From contig NZ_CP019698.1 in NCBI RefSeq assembly GCF_002005145.1, positions 1,054,001-1,118,000 of the forward strand: a stretch of DNA of 64,000 bases. Reading direction: 5' to 3'. The DNA comes from Desulforamulus ferrireducens. GTDB lineage: Bacteria; Bacillota; Desulfotomaculia; Desulfotomaculales; Desulfotomaculaceae. A program made the position numbers and the translations under genes. This document shows, in pieces, positions 6,571 through 15,116 of this stretch (positions are counted from its first letter, which is position 1; each line of letters starts with the position of its first letter). Below the pieces are notes generated by a model, which saw only the letters and a program-made list of their open reading frames with translations, ran no database searches and was not told the DNA's origin.

Positions 6571-9291
6571 TTGGAGATAATTACCACACACGTTAATACC
6601 GACCTGGATGGCCTGGCTTCCATGGTAGCAGCCCAAAAGCTTTATCCGGGTGCCCAATTGATTTTTCCTGGAAAACTGTCCCGTAATGTGGAAGAATTTT
6701 TAGCCCTGCACAAGGACACCTTGAAACATGTACGTAACATTAAAGACATCGACATTAATAAAGTAAAGCGGCTGATTATGGTAGATACCAAAAGCCCTGG
6801 TCGCGTATCGAAATTAAAAGAACTGTTTAATCGTCCCCAGGTGGAGGTACATATCTACGATCACCATCCCAGGGCAGAAGGTGATGTTTGCGGTAAAGTG
6901 GAGGTGGTGGAACCCATCGGTGCTGCCACTACCTTGTTAATTGAGCGGATAAGGGCTAAGGGACTGGAAATTACACCGCTGGAAGCTACCATTATGATGT
7001 TGGGTATCTATGAAGATACTGGGTGTTTGGTCTTTACCAACACCACACCCAGGGATATTCGGGCTGCTGCCTTCCTGCTGGAGCAGGGGGCCAGTTTAGC
7101 AGTGGTGGCTGATTTTTTGGGACGTCCCTTGACCCAGGATCAAAAAGCCTTGCTGAAGAAACTTCTGGTTACTGCGGAGCATCATCATATTAACGGTACC
7201 AAGGTGCTCATTGCCCGTGGCAGTGTGGATGAATTTGTTGGCGGCTTAGCGCTTTTGACCCATAAACTATCGGAAATTGAAAGGACCGACGCAGTTTTTG
7301 CCGTGGTGGAGATGGAAGATCGGATCCACCTGGTAGGGCGTTGTGCCCTCAAGGAAGTCAACTGTAAAGAAATCATGGAACATTTTGGTGGCGGAGGGCA
7401 TCCGGCGGCGGCTTCAGCAACCATTAAAGGTAAAACAGTGGATGAAGTGGCTAAACACTTGCTGGAGTTAATCAAGAGTATGATTAGACCTCCCATGACG
7501 GTGAAGGATATTATGTCCAGCCCGGTTAAAATGGTGTTCCCGGAGACCACCATTGAAGAAGCGGGTAAAATTATGCTGCGTTATGGGCATACAGGCTTAC
7601 CGGTGATTAAGGATGGTAAGTTGGTGGGTGTTATTTCCCGGCGGGATGTGGAAAAGGCTACCCACCATGGATTGGGTCATGCGCCGGTTAAAGGATATAT
7701 GACCGTCAATGTAGTAACAGTTAACAAAGACATGAATATCAATGATGTGCAAGATTTAATGATAGAAAGGGATATCGGCAGATTACCGGTGGTGGAGGGA
7801 GACAAGGTTATTGGTATAGTTTCCCGTACCGATGTATTACAAACCTTACATGAAGGTTTCCAGGGGCGTTATTCCACCATCTACACAGATAAAACCAGTA
7901 CGAAAATCACCAATATTAAGCCGGATATGCAGCGGGCACTGCCAAGCCGCATTATGAGTCTGTTAACCAAAGCAGGTCAAGTGGCCGAGCGGTTAGGCTA
8001 CCAAGTTTATGCGGTGGGTGGTTTGGTTCGGGATGTTATGCTGAAAGTAGAAAATCTCGATGTCGATCTGGTGGTGGAAGGTAATGGCATCGAAATGGCT
8101 TATGAACTTTCCAAAGAGATTGGCGGACGAGTTCGACCCCATGAAAAATTTGGTACGGCAGAAATTGTCTTTCCCGATGGTTACTGGGTGGATGTAGTAA
8201 CGGCCAGGGTGGAGTACTATGAATACCCGGCAGCTTTACCCCAGGTGGAGCAATCTACCCTCAGACATGACTTATATCGCCGGGACTTTACCATCAATGC
8301 CATGGCCGTGGCCTTAAACCCCAACCGATTTGGTGAATTGGTGGATTACTTTAACGGGCGCGAGGATTTGGAAATCGGCGCTATCCGTGTACTCCATAAT
8401 TTAAGCTTCATTGAGGATCCTACCCGCATCCTACGGGCGGTTCGCTTTGAGCAACGTTACGATATGGCAATTGAACCACAAACGATGCGTCTGATTAAAG
8501 AAGCTGTGCGGGAAAAGGTGCTCTCTCGACTCAGCAATGAGCGTATGTGGGGTGAACTAAAAAGTATTTTAGATGAAGCAGACCCGGAACATATGCTGGA
8601 TCGCTTAGATGAACTGGGGGTTTGGGATTACCTCTTCCCGGAGATTACCTTCTGGGAGGTACAATATGTAATCAGCGAAATGCCCCAGGCCTTAATGATT
8701 TTACGCAACTGGGGTTGGGCTGAACCAGCGGAAAAATGGTTACCATATTTTCTAGGTATTCTCCACCTCACCAATCAGGAGACCGCCTACCAGATATGCC
8801 AACGTTATAATTTGGGGCGGCGGCAAACAGATAAAGTGTTAGATACCATTGCCAATGGTCGGATAGCCCTCAAGAGGCTTTCCACCGAAGGGGATGTGCC
8901 TCTCTCGGAATTAACGAAAATTGTGCAAACCTTGCCCCGGGAGGCTTATCCACTCTTCTTAACTCTCTTGGAAGATAAAAATGCCATTCGCCGTTTCCGC
9001 ATGGTGATGGAATCTGTTCATAAAAATAAACCGGTGATCAATGGTAAAGATATTCGGGCCATGGGTTACCAGCCAGGGCCTATGTACCGGCGGGCCTTAG
9101 ATGCTGTTTGGCGGGCTCGGTTAGACGGTTTGGTATCCACCAGGGAAGAAGAACTGGAGTATATACGTGCTTATTTAGAACAAAACAATGCACCCAAAAT
9201 TCAGCCGAAGCAACCAAAGCCAGCGGATAGTCAGGGGCAACCAACTAACCCTGGCAAGCAGGGGAAAAAGTCGAAAGGAAAGAAAAAGTAA
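6571..9291 (+). CDS. CCA tRNA nucleotidyltransferase with N-terminal DHH/DHHA1 and CBS domains
   Basis: A 906-aa fusion protein. Residues 1-310 are a DHH/DHHA1 phosphoesterase unit (HVNTDLDGLAS, VDTKSPGR, YDHHPRAEGD, GGGGHPAAA). Residues 312-440 are two CBS domains (MTVKDIMSSPV; GYMTVNVVTV). Residues 460-860 are a class II poly(A)-polymerase/CCA-transferase head and body (YAVGGLVRDVML with DVDLVVEG, then RRDFTINAMA and the ILRAVRFE segment). A lysine-rich tail ends the protein. Enzymes of this layout add A, or CCA, to tRNA 3' ends; some bacteria split CC- and A-addition between two enzymes, so this may be only the A-adding one. The start is TTG with GGGGGTG upstream. Confidence 0.93.
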   Translation: MEIITTHVNTDLDGLASMVAAQKLYPGAQLIFPGKLSRNVEEFLALHKDTLKHVRNIKDIDINKVKRLIMVDTKSPGRVSKLKELFNRPQVEVHIYDHHPRAEGDVCGKVEVVEPIGAATTLLIERIRAKGLEITPLEATIMMLGIYEDTGCLVFTNTTPRDIRAAAFLLEQGASLAVVADFLGRPLTQDQKALLKKLLVTAEHHHINGTKVLIARGSVDEFVGGLALLTHKLSEIERTDAVFAVVEMEDRIHLVGRCALKEVNCKEIMEHFGGGGHPAAASATIKGKTVDEVAKHLLELIKSMIRPPMTVKDIMSSPVKMVFPETTIEEAGKIMLRYGHTGLPVIKDGKLVGVISRRDVEKATHHGLGHAPVKGYMTVNVVTVNKDMNINDVQDLMIERDIGRLPVVEGDKVIGIVSRTDVLQTLHEGFQGRYSTIYTDKTSTKITNIKPDMQRALPSRIMSLLTKAGQVAERLGYQVYAVGGLVRDVMLKVENLDVDLVVEGNGIEMAYELSKEIGGRVRPHEKFGTAEIVFPDGYWVDVVTARVEYYEYPAALPQVEQSTLRHDLYRRDFTINAMAVALNPNRFGELVDYFNGREDLEIGAIRVLHNLSFIEDPTRILRAVRFEQRYDMAIEPQTMRLIKEAVREKVLSRLSNERMWGELKSILDEADPEHMLDRLDELGVWDYLFPEITFWEVQYVISEMPQALMILRNWGWAEPAEKWLPYFLGILHLTNQETAYQICQRYNLGRRQTDKVLDTIANGRIALKRLSTEGDVPLSELTKIVQTLPREAYPLFLTLLEDKNAIRRFRMVMESVHKNKPVINGKDIRAMGYQPGPMYRRALDAVWRARLDGLVSTREEELEYIRAYLEQNNAPKIQPKQPKPADSQGQPTNPGKQGKKSKGKKK

Positions 9292-9908
9292 TGTTTGGTG
9301 TACCATCTTGGGAAGAAATATTAGTAAAAGTAATGATCATATTACTGGCTTTACCCCTCCATGAATTTGGTCATGCCCTGGTTGCCTATAAATTGGGAGA
9401 TAATACAGCCTATCGGGAGGGCAGACTTACTTTAAACCCTATTAAGCATTTGGATCCCTTGGGAACCCTGATGATTTTCTTCGGTCCCATTGGCTGGGCT
9501 AAACCGGTTCCTGTGAATCCCTTTTATTTTAATGACCGTAAGCGGGGGATGATGCTGGTATCCCTGGCAGGCCCGGGAGCCAATTTGCTGTTAGCTCTAT
9601 TAGGGGCAGTTTTACTGGGTCTATTTAATAGCTCACCCCTTGTCCAGTATTTTCTGTACTACTTTATGGTGATTAATGTCTATTTGGCTGTTTTTAATTT
9701 GCTGCCCATACCCACGCTGGACGGCTCCAAAATATTAGCCGGCCTGCTGCCCGGCAGTCAAACTTGGTTATATAACTTAGAAAGATATGCCATTCCCATC
9801 CTGCTGTTGTTGATAGTATTCGGTTTATTAACACCCATTATTTCTTTCTTTGCTAAACCTCTTATTCAACTGTTTTATGCCATAGCTAGATTGGTATCAA
9901 TACTATAA
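9291..9908 (+). CDS. Site-2-protease-family (M50) membrane metalloprotease
   Basis: At 205 aa with about five hydrophobic segments, it carries the zinc motif HEFGH (H24, E25, H28) in the first membrane helix and the second motif LPIPTLDGSKIL (about 140-151), where the aspartate completes the metal site. It belongs to the compact FPN/YwhC-like subgroup without a PDZ domain. Its substrate is unknown. The ATG shares one base with the stop of the preceding gene, so translation is probably coupled. Confidence 0.92.
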   Translation: MFGVPSWEEILVKVMIILLALPLHEFGHALVAYKLGDNTAYREGRLTLNPIKHLDPLGTLMIFFGPIGWAKPVPVNPFYFNDRKRGMMLVSLAGPGANLLLALLGAVLLGLFNSSPLVQYFLYYFMVINVYLAVFNLLPIPTLDGSKILAGLLPGSQTWLYNLERYAIPILLLLIVFGLLTPIISFFAKPLIQLFYAIARLVSIL

Positions 9909-9925
9909 AAGAAGGAGTTCTGAAC

Positions 9926-10915
9926 ATGGCAACCAAAGGAGTAATTTTAAGCGGCATGAGACCCACCGGTCGGCTGCACCTGGGCCACCACAGTGTACTC
10001 AATAACTGGGTTCGTTTACAGGAAGAATATAAATGTTTCTTTATGGTGGCCGATTGGCATGCCATTACCACCGGTTGGGAGGAAGCCAAGGAAGTTCATC
10101 CGAACACTTTGGAAATGGTAGCGGATTGGATAGCCACAGGCTTAGATCCGGAGAAGAGTGTGATCTTTCGTCAATCCAGCATACTGGAACATGCGGAATT
10201 GCACCTATTGTTTTCTATGATTACCCCCCTGTCCTGGCTGGAAAGGGTACCTACCTATAAGGATCAAATTCAAAAATTAGGGGAACTGGGTAAAGATATT
10301 AACACCTATGGTTTTCTTGGTTATCCTCTGTTGCAGGCAGCAGATATTTTGATTTATAAGGCCGATGGCGTGCCGGTGGGAGAAGATCAACTGCCGCACA
10401 TTGAGTTAACCAGGGAAGTGGCCCGTCGGTTTAATTATCAGTTTAAACCGGTTTTTCCTGAGCCCAAGGGGATTGTCAATAAAGAAGTGGCTGTTTTACC
10501 TGGCATTGATGGGGCGAAAATGAGCAAAAGCTATCATAACTATATTTCCATTGGTGCCCAGGTGGATGAGATAAAAAATAATGTTAACAAAATGGTCACT
10601 GATCCTGCTCGCATTCGCAAGACCGACCCGGGTAATCCGCAGGTTTGTGTGGTCCATAAATTCCACCGTATCTACAACGCCGGCGTATTGGAGGAGATTG
10701 AAACCCAGTGTAAAGCAGGTGCCATTGGTTGTGTGGCTTGCAAGAAACAGTTAGCCGGTTCTTTAGAGACACAATTAGCGCCTATCAGAGAACGCCGGGA
10801 ACAAGCTTTAGCTAAAAAGGGATATATTGAAGAAATTCTCCGAGCTGGGGATGAAAAAGCCCGTGCTGTGGCCAGACAAACCATGGAAGAAGTAAGGGCA
10901 GCTATTTTTGGCTAG
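9926..10915 (+). CDS. trpS: Tryptophanyl-tRNA synthetase
   Basis: It charges tRNA-Trp. The 329-aa class I synthetase has the HIGH-type motif in GRLHLGHH (about residues 13-20), the KMSKS motif in GAKMSKSY (about 194-201), and the conserved GEDQLPHIE segment (about 151-159). It sits 17 nt after the M50 gene with AGAAGGAG upstream of its ATG, so it is likely in the same transcript. No tryptophan T-box leader is seen because the gap is too short. Confidence 0.97.
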   Translation: MATKGVILSGMRPTGRLHLGHHSVLNNWVRLQEEYKCFFMVADWHAITTGWEEAKEVHPNTLEMVADWIATGLDPEKSVIFRQSSILEHAELHLLFSMITPLSWLERVPTYKDQIQKLGELGKDINTYGFLGYPLLQAADILIYKADGVPVGEDQLPHIELTREVARRFNYQFKPVFPEPKGIVNKEVAVLPGIDGAKMSKSYHNYISIGAQVDEIKNNVNKMVTDPARIRKTDPGNPQVCVVHKFHRIYNAGVLEEIETQCKAGAIGCVACKKQLAGSLETQLAPIRERREQALAKKGYIEEILRAGDEKARAVARQTMEEVRAAIFG

Positions 10916-10962
10916 TGCCAAAAGGAGTCTAATAGTGGATGACGGCCATTTGAGGTGAAATA

Positions 10963-11718
10963 ATGTCCTATGCGGTAAAACTAGCTACTTTTGAAGGCCC
11001 CATGGACTTACTGCTGCACTTAATTGATAAAGACCAAATTAATATTTACGATATTCCCATTGCGGAAATTACCGCCCAATACCTGGCCTATATTGAAGAA
11101 ATGCAGAATCTTGATCTGGATGTGGCCAGCGAATTCTTAGTGATGGCAGCCACTTTAGTGTCTATTAAAGCCCGGATGCTGTTACCCCGTGTCCCTAAGG
11201 GGCAGGGTAATGTGGAGGAAGAAGGTCCGGATCCCCGGGAGGAATTGGTTCAAAGGTTGTTGGAATACAAAAAATTTAAAGAGGTAGCAGCCTATTTAAA
11301 GAGCCAAGAGAGACAGGCTGGTAGGGTCTACACCAGAAACAATTCCCTGGAACTCTACCAACATCTCTTTACCCCCCAGGACCCCCTCCGGGGAGTTACC
11401 TTGGATTTATTACTGGCATCCTTACGGCAGGTTCTCAAGAGGGCCAGCACCGGCCTGACCATCCCCGGTGAAATCACCAGGGAAGAAGTACAAGTACCAG
11501 AGAAGATGCGACAACTGCTAACCTTGCTGGTGCTCCACCCTCAGGGCATGAGCTTCAGCAAAATGTTTTCTAAAGACAGCACTCGCTCAGAAATGATTGT
11601 AACTTTCTTAGCTGTGTTGGAACTGTTAAAAGCGGGTCAGATTTCGGTGGAGCAAAGGGATCCTTTTAGTGATATTATCATTTCCCGTCGCACTCAGGAA
11701 TTAACTGAGGAGGCATAG
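10963..11718 (+). CDS. scpA: Segregation and condensation protein A
   Basis: This kleisin subunit bridges the SMC dimer and ScpB in chromosome condensation. At 251 aa it has the typical opening FEGPMDLLLHLIDKD and the motif DIYDIPIAEIT-like stretch, with the helical region AATLVSIKARMLLP (about 66-79). The C-terminal winged helix binds the SMC head. It is followed after 2 nt by scpB, the normal arrangement. The start ATG follows TTGAGGTGAAATA. Confidence 0.96.
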   Translation: MSYAVKLATFEGPMDLLLHLIDKDQINIYDIPIAEITAQYLAYIEEMQNLDLDVASEFLVMAATLVSIKARMLLPRVPKGQGNVEEEGPDPREELVQRLLEYKKFKEVAAYLKSQERQAGRVYTRNNSLELYQHLFTPQDPLRGVTLDLLLASLRQVLKRASTGLTIPGEITREEVQVPEKMRQLLTLLVLHPQGMSFSKMFSKDSTRSEMIVTFLAVLELLKAGQISVEQRDPFSDIIISRRTQELTEEA

Positions 11719-11720
11719 TC

Positions 11721-12269
11721 TTGGCGGTTTTATTTAAAGAACAAACTAAAGCGGCTTTGGAAACACTTTTGTTCGTGGCCAGTGAACCACTGACGGTGCA
11801 AACCCTGGCCCGTATTGTCGAAGCGGATTTAGATGATGTAACAGAATTACTGCAGGAGTTAGCTGAGGAATATGAGAAAAGGCCCGGTGGACTGAAAATT
11901 ATGGAAACCGCCGGCACCTGGCAAATGTCTACCAAGCCGGAGTATGCACCCTATGTGGAGAGATTGTACCGCAAAAGTGCTACCGGTCTTTCCCGGGCGG
12001 CGGTGGAGACCTTAGCTATTATAGCCTACAGGCAACCCATAACCAAAACCGAACTGGAATTAATCAGGGGTGTCAAGGTAGATTCTCCCATCAGTACCTT
12101 GCTGGAAAAAAATTTGATTGAAGAAAAGGGTAGACGGGAAGGGCCGGGTCGCCCTATTCTCTTTGGTACTACCCGGGAATTTCTTAAGCATTTTGGCCTC
12201 AAGGATCTTAGCGAGCTTCCCCCCTTGGAGGAATTCCTGGTGGAAGAGCTGGAACAGGCGGAAGAATAG
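11721..12269 (+). CDS. scpB: Segregation and condensation protein B
   Basis: At 182 aa it is made of two winged-helix domains. Family signatures are ALETLLFVASEPL at the start and AAVETLAIIAYRQPITKTELELIRGV (central), with GRPILFGTT (about 147-155). It binds ScpA and the SMC complex. It uses a TTG start 2 nt after the scpA stop; GAGGAGG, which overlaps the end of scpA, serves as ribosome binding site. A terminator and a large repeat follow. Confidence 0.96.
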   Translation: MAVLFKEQTKAALETLLFVASEPLTVQTLARIVEADLDDVTELLQELAEEYEKRPGGLKIMETAGTWQMSTKPEYAPYVERLYRKSATGLSRAAVETLAIIAYRQPITKTELELIRGVKVDSPISTLLEKNLIEEKGRREGPGRPILFGTTREFLKHFGLKDLSELPPLEEFLVEELEQAEE

Positions 12270-12270
12270 G

Positions 12271-12566
12271 GAGTGTTGCGGTATTGCGACACTTCTTTTT
12301 TTGCCATTAGCCACAGCTTTTGGGCCATCGGCCATCAGCCGTTAGCCGTCGGCCTAGTTAGATTAAACCCGGTATTCGTAGCGCATGTCCCTGGAGAGAG
12401 GATTATAGGACGCGAAGGGATTGGGGTAGGTACGTTTTTGCCTACTTCCTCGGATGACAGGGTCGCCCCCTCTGGGAAGCAAAGAGGCTTATGGCTTAAG
12501 GCCTAAGGCTTTTAAAGCCGATGGCCGACAGCCAGGTCACATCATCAACTACACAACATCCCCTTT
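12271..12566. repeat. GGCC-rich long palindromic repeat, copy 1 (no inner element)
   Basis: Non-coding repeat between the convergent scpB and the zinc-ribbon gene. The left arm (12323-12354) carries the GGCCATCGGCCATCAGCC-type sequence and the right arm (12512-12534) carries its imperfect complement. Between them, GGTATTCGTAGCGCATG is shared with copies 2 and 3. The place where copies 2 and 3 hold a ~130-bp inner element contains only a short unrelated segment here, including the hairpin GTAGG-TACGTTTTTG-CCTAC. Short reading frames through it are not believable genes. Confidence 0.85.
12272..12301 (+). terminator. Terminator at the left edge of repeat copy 1
   Basis: AGTGTTGC (12272-12279) pairs with GCGACACT (12286-12293) with one G-T pair, followed by TCTTTTTTTT. 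The same hairpin begins repeat copy 3 at about 37885. Confidence 0.8.
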
Positions 12567-12759
12567 ACTTTTCCTCCACCCTGGCCAGGGGAACGCCACA
12601 GGCTGGGCAGCGATACTCACCTGGCTTAGCGGGAATTTGCCCCGCATGTCCACACCTTTTACATTGGATAGGATAACCCTCTGCTGAACGAATAGCCAGG
12701 CAGAGCATCACCAAGGCTCCCACTAAACCTAAGAGTAATAACAAAACACCAATGGTCAT
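12565..12759 (-). CDS. Small membrane-anchored zinc-ribbon protein
   Basis: About 64 aa from the ATG at 12759; GTG at 12765 is an alternative start and the ribosome binding site is weak. One membrane helix (VLLLLLGLVGALVMLCLAI) is followed by a zinc ribbon with CKRCG and CPACG, giving two CxxC pairs. It likely sits in the membrane with the ribbon in the cytoplasm. Function is unknown. It converges on scpB across repeat copy 1. Confidence 0.6.
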   Translation of the reverse strand: MTIGVLLLLLGLVGALVMLCLAIRSAEGYPIQCKRCGHAGQIPAKPGEYRCPACGVPLARVEEK

Positions 12760-12796
12760 GATCACAACATATCCCAACCTTAAGTAAGTTTTAAGC

Positions 12797-12840
12797 AAAA
12801 AGGCCAAGGGCTAAATGGCCTTTGGCCTATTGGCTATATA
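12797..12840. repeat. Short GGCC-rich palindromic remnant
   Basis: AAAAGGCCAAGGGC and AATGGCCTTTGGCC resemble the arm units of the large repeats but stand alone in the divergent gap between the zinc-ribbon gene and the lipoprotein gene. It may be a decayed repeat end. Confidence 0.5.
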
Positions 12841-12929
12841 TTACCATAAAAAGAGAATGTTTGCCTAATAACGCATATTTCTCCAAAAATTGCTAAGAAT
12901 AGTAACTAAAAAGCTTTGGAGGGAAAACT

Positions 12930-13796
12930 ATGCGTAAGATTGCTTGGCTTTTATGTTTAGGATTATTGTGTTCTATACCCTTGGGCTGTTCCGCTGCTAA
13001 AAAGCCCGAACCGGAAGCAAAACCTGAAACCATTGTTGTGCCGGATGTTTCCCGCTTGTCCTTTGAAACCATAGATTACGATCAATCTCCGGAAATTGTG
13101 CAAAGTTTGGCCCAAACCCTTAAAGATAAGCACTTTGCCACCTGGACCACCGTCAATGACCGTAATTATGTGGTGATAAGTCAGAAAAACCTACCCGCCG
13201 GCAGTGGTATACAAGTTACCGAAATTGAACGTCGGATACCAGCCAATGATTTTGATTGGATTAATGTGAAACTGCGGTATATGTCCTCGGTTCCCAATCT
13301 GCCCACGGGAGAGAAGGTTAATACAGACAAACCACTGGTGGTAGCTTTTAGCATTGATCGACCGGTTAAAGCTCTTGGTTTTGAGATAGAAAAGGAAAAT
13401 GCCCCGGCTAGGACACCTGTAACCCCCACGGCACCGACAACTCCTCAAGGTGCTAATAACGAAACGGCAGAGAAGGGCATAAGGTTGGATACACCTAAAC
13501 CTGGTCAACAAATAAAAGGACCGTTGGAGGTATCCGGTACTGCCAATGGAGTTCAGGGTACAGTAAGGGTTCGTCTGAAGAACGCTGCAGGCGTAACCCT
13601 GGCGGAGAAACCCGTATCTCTGCAAAATGGTAAATTTACTACTGTTCTTAGCTTTAGTGCACCGCTCAAAGAAGAAAGGGGTACCGTAGAAGTCTTTATA
13701 TTGGGTGAAGGCGGTGTGGAGAAGGATATGGTTGCGGTGCCGGTGACTCTATTGCCCAGCACCATCACTGAACCGGAAACACCCGGAGCTCCGTAG
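12930..13796 (+). CDS. Lipoprotein with C-terminal Gmad2 domain
   Basis: At 288 aa it has a signal peptide with lipobox IPLGC (lipidated C20), a Pro/Glu-rich linker, and a middle region without recognised domain (about 38-150). A second Pro/Thr-rich linker follows, then a domain matching the immunoglobulin-like Gmad2 fold (about 175-280; RLDTPKPGQQIKGPLEVSG, FILGEGGVEKDMVAVPV). Gmad2 occurs in spore-germination-related and sporulation lipoproteins such as GerM relatives. I infer an envelope role in the sporulating or germinating cell. GGAGGGAAAACT precedes the ATG. Confidence 0.8.
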   Translation: MRKIAWLLCLGLLCSIPLGCSAAKKPEPEAKPETIVVPDVSRLSFETIDYDQSPEIVQSLAQTLKDKHFATWTTVNDRNYVVISQKNLPAGSGIQVTEIERRIPANDFDWINVKLRYMSSVPNLPTGEKVNTDKPLVVAFSIDRPVKALGFEIEKENAPARTPVTPTAPTTPQGANNETAEKGIRLDTPKPGQQIKGPLEVSGTANGVQGTVRVRLKNAAGVTLAEKPVSLQNGKFTTVLSFSAPLKEERGTVEVFILGEGGVEKDMVAVPVTLLPSTITEPETPGAP

Positions 13797-13798
13797 GG

Positions 13799-13890
13799 CT
13801 GACGGATGATGGCTAAAGGGTCAGGTTATCGGCTTTTGACCAAAGGACAAAAAGCCTAGGATCGGCTGACGGCCAGACCTTATCAATACC
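13799..13890. repeat. Partial GGCC/GCCGA-type repeat remnant
   Basis: GCTGACGGATGATGGCTAAAGG and GGATCGGCTGACGGCCAG echo the arms of the large repeats but lack the conserved centre. The wider gap from 13797 to 13916 holds no gene. Confidence 0.5.
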
Positions 13891-13916
13891 CCAAAGCAGA
13901 AAGGAGTGACCAAAGT

Positions 13917-14588
13917 CTGTTACCTATTCTTATATTGGTTGTTATTGCTTTACTGCTGGCTTTGGTCTCCCTTTCTTGGCTTAAAATTTACCTGAAATAT
14001 CAACGTACCGAGGATGATGACAGACTAAGTTTGGAAATAGTTTTCTGGAGGTTTTTCAATTATAAAATAGATATTCCGATAATTATGCTCAAACAAAAAC
14101 TAACCAGTGTTTCCTTAATAACTCGTACAGAACTGGAAACAGGTGGTATAGACTCTAAAGAATTGCGGGGGCAGTCAAGGGAATACAAGGTGGATAGCCT
14201 GCGGGATATCCAGCATATTATTGAACATTTACCCTACTTAAAAATGATTATTATCGACTTCAGTCAATTCCTGAGACATTTGAGGTTGGAACGTTTTGTT
14301 TGGCGCATCGGCATTGGTACCCCGGATGCTGCTGCCACAGGTATATTAAGTGGCATTGTCTGGGCGCTTATGGGGAACGTTACGTCTTTTTTTTATCAAC
14401 AAATTGCTGCCGGTTGGGCTGCACCGGAACTTAAGGTGGAACCCAATTTTAAAAAAGAAGGCTTTACAACCTCCCTGGACTGCATATTTAAAATTCGAGT
14501 TGGTAATATTATGGTTACAGGTTTGAAATTATTGAAAAAAAAGGTATTAAGACGGGGGGTGAAAAACCTTGGCAGAACATCCGATTGA
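13917..14588 (+). CDS. DUF2953 protein (YtfI-like)
   Basis: One N-terminal membrane segment (about residues 5-25) precedes a soluble domain rich in basic and hydrophobic residues, as in YtfI/DUF2953. In B. subtilis ytfI lies just before ytfJ, as here. The start is uncertain: AAGGAG at 13901-13906 points to a CTG codon at 13917, while the first standard start in frame is TTG at 13935, 28 nt downstream. A CTG start would be unusual. The 3' end overlaps ytfJ by 20 nt, so the two are co-translated. Function is unknown; partnership with a spore protein suggests a sporulation role. Confidence 0.78.
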   Translation: MLPILILVVIALLLALVSLSWLKIYLKYQRTEDDDRLSLEIVFWRFFNYKIDIPIIMLKQKLTSVSLITRTELETGGIDSKELRGQSREYKVDSLRDIQHIIEHLPYLKMIIIDFSQFLRHLRLERFVWRIGIGTPDAAATGILSGIVWALMGNVTSFFYQQIAAGWAAPELKVEPNFKKEGFTTSLDCIFKIRVGNIMVTGLKLLKKKVLRRGVKNLGRTSD

Positions 14589-15000
14589 AGGTTTAATGAA
14601 AACTGCCATGGAGAGCATCAAAGAAATGGTTGATGTTAATACAGTGGTAGGTGATCCCGTAGAAACCCCTGATGGCAGTGTAATTATTCCGATTTCCCGA
14701 GTAGCCTGTGGTTTTGCCGCCGGTGGTGGTGAATACGGTATGGGTAGAGGTAAAGAAGGTGAGTCCAGTGGCGGACCCTTTGGCGGCGGTAGTGGTGCAG
14801 GGGTCTCGGTGCAGCCCATGGGGTTTTTGGTAGTTGGCAATGGCCAGATCAGGCTGCTCCCTGTGGCTGATAATCATGCGCTTTATGACCGTTTAATCGA
14901 TGCAGCACCTCAAATGCTTAATCAGATACAAAGCATGTTTAACCGCTGTGGCAATAAAAGTGAGTCCAAGGGAACCAACGGCACACAACCAATTGTCTAA
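14569..15000 (+). CDS. ytfJ: GerW-family sporulation protein YtfJ
   Basis: At 143 aa it matches YtfJ/GerW: GDPVETPDGSVIIPISRVACGFAAGGGEYG-type core (about 24-60), a glycine-rich stretch (GGPFGGGSGAGVSV), then PMGFLVV. In B. subtilis it is a forespore protein needed for proper germination with some germinants. The start is TTG with ACGGGGGGTG upstream and lies inside the end of the preceding gene. A strong terminator follows. Confidence 0.93.
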   Translation: MAEHPIEGLMKTAMESIKEMVDVNTVVGDPVETPDGSVIIPISRVACGFAAGGGEYGMGRGKEGESSGGPFGGGSGAGVSVQPMGFLVVGNGQIRLLPVADNHALYDRLIDAAPQMLNQIQSMFNRCGNKSESKGTNGTQPIV

Positions 15001-15004
15001 CGGC

Positions 15005-15030
15005 AAAAAGTGGGGCAACCCACTTTTTTT
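15005..15030 (+). terminator. Rho-independent terminator after ytfJ
   Basis: AAAAAGTGGG (15005-15014), loop GCAA, and CCCACTTTTTTT (15019-15030). Confidence 0.88.
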
Positions 15031-15116
15031 ATTGTCAGAATAAAGGTAAAATTAACCCATTTGTCGAAACAGGATAAAATTCCAGTTATGTCAAGAAGTG
15101 CTAGTGGAGGTCTTTC

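Noticed and set aside
12273-12687. Two or three 77-codon frames in the repeat after scpB
   Set aside because: They run through GGCC-rich palindromic repeat sequence; no ribosome sites, and composition follows the repeat.
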